Below, piece by piece: positions 1 through 4,532 of a stretch of DNA of 9,803 bases. Position 1 is the first letter of the stretch; every line of letters starts with the position of its first letter. The stretch lies in assembly GCA_020866945.1 (NCBI GenBank), contig JAJBVW010000203.1:1-9803 (forward strand). The letters are read 5' to 3'. The DNA comes from Oscillospiraceae bacterium (lineage in GTDB: Bacteria > Bacillota > Clostridia > Oscillospirales > Oscillospiraceae). The notes beneath the pieces are model-generated. The model had not been told where the DNA came from, did no database searches, and saw only the letters and a list, made by a program, of their open reading frames with translations. A program made the translations under genes and the position numbers.

Positions 1-12
1 GAGCGGTATGAG

Positions 13-1431
13 GTGAGAAAGAGCTTCTTTTTCAGAAACTTCCTCATCACGGCCTTTTTGCTGATGGTGTGCTTTGTCTTGTTCGTCTTCTTGTTTTTTT
101 TCGTCGGCAGAACCGCCCTGATGCGGGAGAAGGCGGAGTCTCTCTATACAAATGTTGACGAGGTGAAGCGCTTTTCCGAGGCTATGGGCCTGGAAGGCGA
201 CCTGGACAGTCTGATGCTGCGCATGAATCTTACCATGATCGCTGAGTGTACGGGAAATCACATCCTCCTCTGCGACGAGGAGGGAAACGTGATAACAAGC
301 TCCGACGAGAGCCGGGTGTCTCCCTATGTGGGCTGCCAGGTCAGTGAAAGCATCCTGGACAGCATTCAGGAGGAGGGCGTCTATATGGCGCTGACCGACC
401 TGAGCGGTATCTATGACGGAGTACACTATGTAGTAGCGGAGAGCATCGAGTCGTCCAGCGGGGCCATTGCGGGCTATGTGTTCGTCAGCTATCCCAGCGG
501 CAGCTTTTTCAGCACATGGAGCGGCGTTTTTATCATGTTCATCGTGGTGGCCGTGGCGGTGCTTGTGGTAGCGGTTTGCTTTGAATACGCAAACGCGCGG
601 CGGCTGGCCCGCCCCCTGCTGGAGATGTCCGAGGCAGCCCACCGCTTCGCAAGAGGAGATTATTCCGCGCGCGTCACACCTTATCAGCGGGACGACGAGA
701 TTGGCACCCTGACGGAGGCGTTCAACGCGATGGTGGAGAGCCTGGAACGAAACGAGTCCCAACGACAGGAATTTGTGGCGAACGTCTCTCACGAGCTGCG
801 CACGCCCATGACCTCTATCGCCGGCTTCGCGGACGGGCTGCTGGACGGCACCATCCCCCAGTCGGAGGAGAAAAAATACCTCCAAACCATCTCCTCGGAA
901 ACCAAGCGGCTCAGCCGCCTGGTGCGCAGTATGCTGGATATGTCCCGGCTCCAGGACGGAAGCCAGGTGCATATGCAGAAATTCGACCTTTCGGAAATGG
1001 TAGTACAGACCATCCTGAATTTCGAGGAACGGGTAGACCGCAAGGGCATGAACGTGGAAATGAACGTGCCGGAGGGCGTGCTGCCAGTGACGGGAGATCT
1101 GGACGCGCTGACCCGCGTGGTGTATAATCTTATCGACAACGCCATAAAATTCGCCGGGGAGGGCACCGACCTTGTCATCAGCATCTGGAAAGAGGAGGGC
1201 AAGGCGTATACCCGGGTGCAGGACACCGGAGCCACCATTCCGCCGGAGGAGCTGCCCCTGATTTTTGACCGTTTCCACAAGGCCGATCACTCCCGCAGCA
1301 TGGATAAGGACGGAGTGGGCCTGGGCCTTTATATGGTGCGGCAAATATTGGCCGCCCACGACCAAGACATTTTCGTCACCAGCGAAAACGGCGTCACCGC
1401 CTTTACCTTCACGCTGGCCCTGGCGGAATAA
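13..1431 (+). CDS. Sensor histidine kinase with HAMP domain, two-component system
   Basis: Membrane sensor kinase that would autophosphorylate on histidine and pass the phosphate to a response regulator. Order seen: TM1 about residues 9-31, extracytoplasmic sensor region about 32-168, TM2 about 169-191, HAMP about 192-245, H-box with phospho-acceptor His260 in VSHELRTP, N-box YNLIDNAIKF with Asn372 and Asn376, G1 box DTGATI at 404-409, and G2 box GVGLGL at 434-439. The G1 box lacks the second glycine of the usual DxGxG. HAMP runs straight into the dimerisation helix, so there is no PAS domain as in canonical WalK. The GTG start overlaps a TGA at 14-16 (GTGA), and another TGA lies at 9-11; either could end an upstream gene, probably the partner response regulator, with translational coupling. 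The full-length TM1 just after the GTG supports this start. A downstream HtrA-type protease suggests envelope-stress or cell-wall sensing. The stimulus cannot be read from the sequence. Confidence 0.93.
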   Translation: MRKSFFFRNFLITAFLLMVCFVLFVFLFFFVGRTALMREKAESLYTNVDEVKRFSEAMGLEGDLDSLMLRMNLTMIAECTGNHILLCDEEGNVITSSDESRVSPYVGCQVSESILDSIQEEGVYMALTDLSGIYDGVHYVVAESIESSSGAIAGYVFVSYPSGSFFSTWSGVFIMFIVVAVAVLVVAVCFEYANARRLARPLLEMSEAAHRFARGDYSARVTPYQRDDEIGTLTEAFNAMVESLERNESQRQEFVANVSHELRTPMTSIAGFADGLLDGTIPQSEEKKYLQTISSETKRLSRLVRSMLDMSRLQDGSQVHMQKFDLSEMVVQTILNFEERVDRKGMNVEMNVPEGVLPVTGDLDALTRVVYNLIDNAIKFAGEGTDLVISIWKEEGKAYTRVQDTGATIPPEELPLIFDRFHKADHSRSMDKDGVGLGLYMVRQILAAHDQDIFVTSENGVTAFTFTLALAE

Positions 1432-1522
1432 ATCCAAAATATTCTAACATTTTATTTATATAAATCGCCTATATTTTACACTTTGTTAATATACAATTCA
1501 TATTTTTTCGGCCGGTGTGTAG

Positions 1523-1528
1523 TATACT
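1523..1528 (+). promoter_or_regulatory. Weak candidate -10 box for the HtrA gene
   Basis: The gap 1432-1554 is AT-rich and has no terminator hairpin after the kinase. TATACT at 1523-1528 is the best -10 candidate, but no good -35 sits 16-18 bases upstream. A TTGTTA at 1483-1488 is too far away. The protease may be transcribed from a factor-dependent promoter here, by read-through from the kinase gene, or both. Confidence 0.35.
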
Positions 1529-1554
1529 GAATCCGGCCCTAAGGAGGACTCTCA

Positions 1555-2967
1555 ATGCCTGAGCACAGCACACGCCGTCCGGCGGATTGGTACAACACAT
1601 CCCCGGAGCAGGCAAACTGGTATAAAGATCCGTCCCATGTGGTCATACCCCAGCCGGCGGAAGCGGGTTGTTCCACACACCAACCTCCCCCCCGCTCCGC
1701 CGGTTTTGAGGGGCATACAGCCAAAAGACGCCGGAGAACGAAAATTATTTCGCTCTCCGTTTGTGCGTTGCTGCTGTGCGCGGCTCTGGCCGTGGCCCTG
1801 TGGCAGATCACCGTCCAGCTGAACAGCCTTTCGAGCCAGACGACAGAAAGCGCCGCGTCGAACCCGGTCATCGTCATTCCCAACGGAGACGACAGCACCG
1901 ATGATTCCAGCTCCAGCTCGGACAGCGGCAGCCTGTACGACAGCTATCAGGAATATTTCGAGGCCTATTACTCCACCTCCAGCGAAATCACCATCCCGGC
2001 GGCGGAGACGGGCAGCGGCGTCACCCTGACCCTGGCCAAAGCTGAGGGAGATGAGCTGTCTCTGCAGGATATTTACGACAAGGTCAGCCCCGCGGTGGTA
2101 GGCATCACCGCCTATATCGAGGGGTATGAATACAGCTACGGCACCGGGGTGGTGTTCACCTCCGACGGATATATTATCACCAACACTCACGTCCTGGAGG
2201 GCTGCGATGCGGCGGTAGTGAAATTCTCTGACGGAACGGAATATGACGCCTATCTTGTCGGCTCGGACGACGCAAGCGACATTGCCGTTTTGTATATCGA
2301 GGGAGAAAATTTCCCCTATGCCGAGTTCGGCGATTCTGATGACCTCCGGGTGGGGGATCAGGCCATCGCCATCGGAAACCCCCTGGGGGAGACCTATTCC
2401 GGCACTATGACGAACGGCATCATCTCCGCCATCAACCGCAACATCACCTATAACGGCCATACCATGACCCTTCTGCAAACGAACGCCGCCCTGAACGAAG
2501 GAAACTCCGGCGGCCCGCTTATCAACGCCTATGGCCAGGTCATCGGCATCACCAACATGAAAATCATGTCCACCTATTACGCCACGGTGGAGGGCATCGG
2601 CTTTGCCATCCCGTCCTCAGTCGTGAAGGAGGTAGCCGACCAGCTGCTTGAATACGGCACGGTTCTGGGTGAGCCGACCATCGGCATCGTGGCCGGTTCT
2701 GTCAGCGCGGAGGCCATGGCGCTGTACGGTCTGCCGGAGGGGATATACGTCTCTGAGGTCAGTGAAGGCTCCGATGCGCTGGAAAAGGGCCTCCAGGTGG
2801 GGGACGTTATCACCGCTGTAAACGGTGATGCCGTCACCTCTGTTGCCGACGTGAACCTCAGAAAGGAGTGCTACGAGGTGGGCGACACCATCACCCTGAC
2901 CGTCTATCGCGACGGGGAGACCTTCGAGCTGGAAATCGAGCTGGTGGATAAAAGTCAGATAGAATAA
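1555..2967 (+). CDS. Membrane-anchored HtrA/DegP-type serine protease with one PDZ domain
   Basis: Trypsin-fold (S1C) protease that degrades or refolds damaged exported proteins on the outer face of the membrane. Residues 1-62 are a cytoplasmic Pro/Arg-rich head, TM about 64-84, then a Ser/Asp-rich linker to about 165. The protease domain covers about 175-365 with a complete triad: His212 in TNTHV, Asp242 in DIAVL, Ser318 in GNSGGPL. One PDZ domain follows at about 375-465 (GIYVSEV, GLQVGDVI). Length (470 aa) and single N-terminal anchor match Gram-positive HtrA paralogues rather than periplasmic DegP, which has two PDZ domains. The start is fixed by AAGGAGG at 1541-1547, seven bases before ATG. 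It lies 123 bases downstream of the histidine kinase in the same orientation. In Bacillus an HtrA paralogue (HtrC) ends the walRK cluster and CssRS controls others, so a kinase-protease pair is a familiar arrangement. Which paralogue this equals is not resolvable. Confidence 0.95.
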   Translation: MPEHSTRRPADWYNTSPEQANWYKDPSHVVIPQPAEAGCSTHQPPPRSAGFEGHTAKRRRRTKIISLSVCALLLCAALAVALWQITVQLNSLSSQTTESAASNPVIVIPNGDDSTDDSSSSSDSGSLYDSYQEYFEAYYSTSSEITIPAAETGSGVTLTLAKAEGDELSLQDIYDKVSPAVVGITAYIEGYEYSYGTGVVFTSDGYIITNTHVLEGCDAAVVKFSDGTEYDAYLVGSDDASDIAVLYIEGENFPYAEFGDSDDLRVGDQAIAIGNPLGETYSGTMTNGIISAINRNITYNGHTMTLLQTNAALNEGNSGGPLINAYGQVIGITNMKIMSTYYATVEGIGFAIPSSVVKEVADQLLEYGTVLGEPTIGIVAGSVSAEAMALYGLPEGIYVSEVSEGSDALEKGLQVGDVITAVNGDAVTSVADVNLRKECYEVGDTITLTVYRDGETFELEIELVDKSQIE

Positions 2968-2986
2968 CATATTATTTGAAAGCAGA

Positions 2987-3024
2987 AAGCTGGACTCCAC
3001 GGAAAGGTGGCGTCCGGCTTTTTT
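2987..3024 (+). terminator. Intrinsic terminator of the HtrA gene
   Basis: A 14-bp stem (2987-3000 with 3007-3020, two G-U pairs) encloses a six-base loop and runs into TTTTTT at 3019-3024. It starts 20 bases after the protease stop codon. Confidence 0.9.
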
Positions 3025-3025
3025 C

Positions 3026-3049
3026 TATGCGCAATATTATGCGCAATAT
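3026..3049. repeat. Perfect tandem 12-bp duplication
   Basis: TATGCGCAATAT occurs twice without a gap (3026-3037, 3038-3049) directly after the HtrA terminator. The second copy runs into a TATAAT at 3047-3052. No matching -35 is visible, so I do not call a promoter. Confidence 0.8.
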
Positions 3050-3060
3050 AATCAAGTCTG

Positions 3061-3096
3061 AAAAACAAGAACGGACGTCCGAAGACGCCCGTCCTT
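3061..3096 (-). terminator. Minus-strand intrinsic terminator with UUCG loop
   Basis: The 13-bp stem 3096-3084 / 3079-3067 is complete on the minus strand with two G-U pairs. It has the very stable TTCG tetraloop and is followed by GTTTTT down to 3061. It faces the HtrA terminator, as expected for converging transcripts. Confidence 0.75.
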
Positions 3097-3208
3097 GCAA
3101 ACAAAGAAGAGAGGAGTGAAAAAATGAAAAGTAGCAAACTCTGTGACATTGGCATTGTCACAAACCCGTTTCGCGTGTCCTGCCGGTGCTTTTCAGCACC
3201 TTTCGTCC
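3061..3208 (-). ncRNA. Candidate small RNA with UUCG terminator and anti-Shine-Dalgarno tract
   Basis: On the minus strand about 150 bases look like an independent small RNA. Reading 5' to 3': a hairpin at 3200-3185 (GGTGCT, GAAA tetraloop, AGCACC), a hairpin at 3162-3142 (TGTGACA, seven-base loop, TGTCACA), an unpaired pyrimidine tract around 3127-3100 containing CACTCCTCTCTTC, and a terminal 13-bp stem capped by TTCG. The strand is decided by the loops (GAAA and TTCG only on minus) and by two pairs that are G-U on minus but A-C on plus. The tract is complementary to Shine-Dalgarno sequences, as in RsaE/RoxS-type regulators. The start near 3208 is assumed from a TATACT -10 at 3220-3215; the -35 is poor. 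I do not recognise the family. The competing reading, an 80-codon plus-strand ORF from 3124, is weaker. Confidence 0.5.
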
Positions 3209-3267
3209 CTCGCAAGTATATAATACAACACCTCTGCCCTGATTTCATGAATAAACCCGTAATAATT

Positions 3268-3284
3268 TGTAAACAAATTGTAAC
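3268..3284 (+). promoter_or_regulatory. Candidate WalR (YycF) box between two divergent RNA promoters
   Basis: TGTAAA-N5-TGTAAC fits exactly the published WalR consensus, a direct repeat TGTWAH-N5-TGTWAH with an 11-bp period. It lies about 50-70 bases upstream of the predicted start of the 6S-like RNA (about 3336) and about 60-75 bases upstream of the predicted start of the minus-strand sRNA. The match is seen; WalR binding is inference. Confidence 0.5.
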
Positions 3285-3301
3285 CGCTCGCAAAAGAAAA
3301 A

Positions 3302-3329
3302 CTTACGCCCCAGACCGGATATATATAAT
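3302..3329 (+). promoter_or_regulatory. Promoter of the 6S-like RNA
   Basis: A consensus -10 TATAAT at 3324-3329 is preceded, after 16 bases, by a weak -35 (CTTACG, 3302-3307). The start would fall near 3335-3337, at the foot of the hairpin 3333-3364. The weak -35 would suit activation from the WalR-like box upstream. Confidence 0.6.
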
Positions 3330-3332
3330 AAC

Positions 3333-3364
3333 AGAGCGGGAGAGGCCAAAGCCTTTTCCGCTCT
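3333..3364 (+). other. 5' leader hairpin of the 6S-like transcript
   Basis: A 14-bp stem (3333-3346 with 3351-3364, two G-U pairs) with a CAAA loop. It coincides with the predicted transcription start and is followed by A/T-rich sequence without a T run, so it is not a terminator. It may cap a precursor that is trimmed to the mature RNA, or protect the 5' end. Confidence 0.5.
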
Positions 3365-3371
3365 AATAAAT

Positions 3372-3564
3372 AATGCCCGCCCTGCCGTGGAGACCCGATA
3401 TACAACCTGCACAGCTTGCAGGTGGGTCGCCTCATGGATGTTTCTGTGCTTCCAACGTCCGGCCGAAGCCAGGAGGCCTGCGCTCCGCATCCGTATATGG
3501 CATCCCGTTTGATAATTGTGGGTCCAACCGAGCCTTTGAAACCTCGAACAGGGCAGGTTTTTTT
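3372..3564 (+). ncRNA. ssrS: Probable 6S RNA, regulator of RNA polymerase
   Basis: 6S RNA mimics an open promoter and sequesters housekeeping RNA polymerase. Seen: a terminal stem joins the two ends (3376-3384 with 3549-3557, eight pairs and one C-A mismatch) and leads directly into seven T (3558-3564). This gives a closed rod of about 182-190 nt, the usual 6S length. The 5' side of the central bubble carries GACCCGAT (3392-3399), close to GAGCCGAU of E. coli and GACCGAAC of B. subtilis, where the product RNA is initiated. It is followed by hairpins ACCTGCA/TGCAGGT (3405-3423) inside GACCC/GGGTC. The distal arm pairs GGATG 3436-3440 with CATCC 3488-3492 and GCTTCC 3448-3453 with GGAGGC 3472-3477. 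A small hairpin CGAG/CTCG (3529-3546) sits on the 3' side of the bubble, also as in 6S. SRP and RNase P RNA signatures are absent. Family naming is from remembered architecture, not a search. Confidence 0.6.
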
Positions 3565-3565
3565 C

Positions 3566-3859
3566 TTAATCTGCCGGTGTCTCCTCTTCCTCATCGGAAA
3601 ACACCGTCTCCATATAATACTCATATATCCGCTGAAGCTTTTCCTCATCGTCCACGGAGGCAAACTGCTCCTCGCCGTCCTCCTCCACTACCTGAAGGAT
3701 GATGAAGCCGAAATCCGGGTCGTCCTCGTCCATATCGGCAGGCAGGAACACCATGTATTCCTCCCCCTCAAATTCCAGAGTACCCAGATGCTCCAGCTCA
3801 AACTCGTTGCCCTCATCGTCCTCGATGGTGATATAGCTGGCGCCGAACTCGTCGTCCAT
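3566..3859 (-). CDS. DUF1292 family protein (YrzB-like)
   Basis: Small, very acidic cytoplasmic protein of 97 aa with no signal peptide or membrane segment. The pattern matches DUF1292: ITIEDDEGNEFELEHL at the start, then an EYMVFLPAD core and a strand reading FGFIILQVVEEDGEE, ending in an Asp/Glu-rich tail. Family members are widespread in Firmicutes, often near alaS, yrrK or mltG-type genes, and have no established biochemical role. AGGAGG lies six bases before the ATG, and a near-consensus promoter sits upstream. Its stop codon is one base from the end of the T tract of the plus-strand 6S-like RNA. No minus-strand terminator is seen after the stop, so its message could run on antisense into the 6S gene. 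Confidence 0.88.
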   Translation of the reverse strand: MDDEFGASYITIEDDEGNEFELEHLGTLEFEGEEYMVFLPADMDEDDPDFGFIILQVVEEDGEEQFASVDDEEKLQRIYEYYMETVFSDEEEETPAD

Positions 3860-3897
3860 ATGCCACCTCCTGTGCCGCGCACCGTTTGATTGCCTAT

Positions 3898-3926
3898 ATT
3901 GTAACGCCTGCGGCGAAATATTGCAA
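3898..3926 (-). promoter_or_regulatory. Promoter of the DUF1292 gene
   Basis: Minus strand: -35 TTGCAA (3926-3921), a spacer of exactly 17, and -10 TACAAT (3903-3898). It lies between the stop codon of the upstream small membrane protein and the DUF1292 ribosome binding site, so the two minus-strand genes can be transcribed separately. A single TTACAA motif overlaps the -10. Confidence 0.8.
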
Positions 3927-3957
3927 GAGGCAAGATACGGAATCTTTCGCTAATTTT

Positions 3958-4272
3958 TTACGAGCCAAAATCCTCCAGCAGGCGGATGACGCCGCCGTAG
4001 TCCTCCGCGGCGATACCGCTGGCCAGGGAGATCCTGTCGCTGATGGGCAGTCCCCGCACCTGGATGTCTGTGACCATGACGGGCGATTGCGCGTCCGGCG
4101 GGCAGAACACACCCACACAGCCGTCCCATTCCCGCAACAGATAGCCCTGCTCCGCCGAGGCGGACACATCCTCCTCCGGCAGCAGCCCCAGTCCCGCCAA
4201 TACCGCTCCCAGACTTGCAATGGCAAACAGCGCCAGCAGCACACATAATATAATCTTTATCCGCACTCTCAT
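3958..4272 (-). CDS. Small membrane-anchored hypothetical protein, BofC C-terminal-like
   Basis: 104 aa: a positively charged start (MRVRIK), one hydrophobic segment about residues 6-29 (uncleaved anchor or signal peptide), and a short exported domain. The exported part follows a pattern I associate with the BofC C-terminal-like fold: YLLREWDGCVGVF, then VTDIQVRGLPISDR, then GI..ED and a terminal LLEDFGS. Proteins of this shape are common orphan genes in Clostridia and most have no assigned function. The assignment is from memory of the pattern, and a sporulation role should not be assumed. GGAGGAAGG lies just upstream of the ATG. It is divergent from the PBP gene and precedes the DUF1292 gene by 98 bases, which carry that gene's own promoter. 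Confidence 0.75.
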   Translation of the reverse strand: MRVRIKIILCVLLALFAIASLGAVLAGLGLLPEEDVSASAEQGYLLREWDGCVGVFCPPDAQSPVMVTDIQVRGLPISDRISLASGIAAEDYGGVIRLLEDFGS

Positions 4273-4331
4273 ATCCTTCCTCCCTGGAGGCAGTATGTCC
4301 TCCCGCCGGGGAAATCATGCGCCATCGGAAA

Positions 4332-4361
4332 ATGTTAATTTTGGAAAAGAGCTATATGCAA
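4332..4361 (-). promoter_or_regulatory. Weak candidate minus-strand promoter for the small membrane protein
   Basis: TTGCAT (4361-4356), an 18-base spacer and TAACAT (4337-4332) on the minus strand. Its -35 overlaps the -35 region of the divergent PBP promoter, so the two would share a control region. Both hexamers are imperfect. Confidence 0.35.
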
Positions 4362-4383
4362 CCCGGCGGAAATGTGCTATAAT
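4355..4383 (+). promoter_or_regulatory. Extended -10 promoter of the PBP gene
   Basis: TGCTATAAT at 4375-4383 is a perfect extended -10 (TGn plus TATAAT). The -35 (TATGCA, 4355-4360) is poor, as is usual for extended -10 promoters. The start near 4390 leaves an untranslated leader of about 140 bases. Confidence 0.65.
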
Positions 4384-4439
4384 ATGTAATCCGGCCGGCA
4401 TTCTGCGCCAGGCAGCGCCGTGCTATGACAGGAAAAAGC

Positions 4440-4454
4440 TGGTTATCATAACCA
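4440..4454. promoter_or_regulatory. Perfect 15-bp palindrome in the PBP leader
   Basis: TGGTTAT-C-ATAACCA has seven-base arms around one base, too tight for an RNA hairpin but typical of an operator bound by a dimer. It lies about 50 bases after the predicted start, where a repressor could act as a roadblock. No regulator is identified. Confidence 0.35.
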
Positions 4455-4528
4455 TGGACGCCAAACCGTTCCGCTTTTTCAGAAAGTCCAGGAGCATCCG
4501 CATCTATGCGCCATACCCGGAGGAATGA
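4454..4528 (+). CDS. Possible 24-residue leader peptide (uORF) before the PBP
   Basis: An ATG at 4454 opens a short basic frame (MDAKPFRFFRKSRS..., ending PYPEE) that stops at TGA 4526-4528. That is four bases before the TTG start proposed for the PBP. The PBP Shine-Dalgarno lies within its last codons, a layout that would permit translational coupling. It has no convincing ribosome binding site of its own and may be chance. Confidence 0.2.
   Translation: MDAKPFRFFRKSRSIRIYAPYPEE
4519..4523 (+). promoter_or_regulatory. Ribosome binding site that favours the TTG start of the PBP
   Basis: GGAGG ends nine bases before TTG 4533, an optimal distance. The alternative in-frame ATG at 4506 lies upstream of this site and has only AGGAG (4490-4494) at an 11-base distance. 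Confidence 0.6.
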
Positions 4529-4532
4529 GCCT

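Noticed and set aside
1..16. Tail of an upstream gene ending at TGA 9-11 or 14-16
   Set aside because: Only three to four codons are visible and the frame cannot be decided, so it is mentioned with the kinase rather than called.
1552..2478. 308-codon minus-strand ORF opposite the HtrA gene
   Set aside because: It mirrors the GC-rich codon bias of the protease on the opposite strand, whose catalytic motifs are complete; no start signals.
3333..3364. Hairpin considered as an intrinsic terminator
   Set aside because: No T run follows on either strand, and it coincides with the predicted start of the 6S-like transcript.
3124..3366. 80-codon plus-strand ORF with a ribosome-binding-site-like GAGAGGAG upstream
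   Set aside because: The product has no recognisable pattern, the frame runs through two hairpins, the -10 of the 6S promoter and the 6S leader hairpin, and the purine tract is explained as the complement of the anti-Shine-Dalgarno tract of the minus-strand RNA. Kept only as the competing reading.
3372..3564. SRP RNA, tmRNA, RNase P RNA or riboswitch as identity of the structured RNA
   Set aside because: The signature sequences of SRP helix 8, the tmRNA acceptor end and RNase P conserved regions are absent, and no plus-strand gene follows that a riboswitch could control.
3193..3663. Minus-strand ORF of 156 codons across the 6S-like region
   Set aside because: It overlaps the better supported DUF1292 gene in another frame, has no ribosome binding site, and its translation shows no coherent domain.
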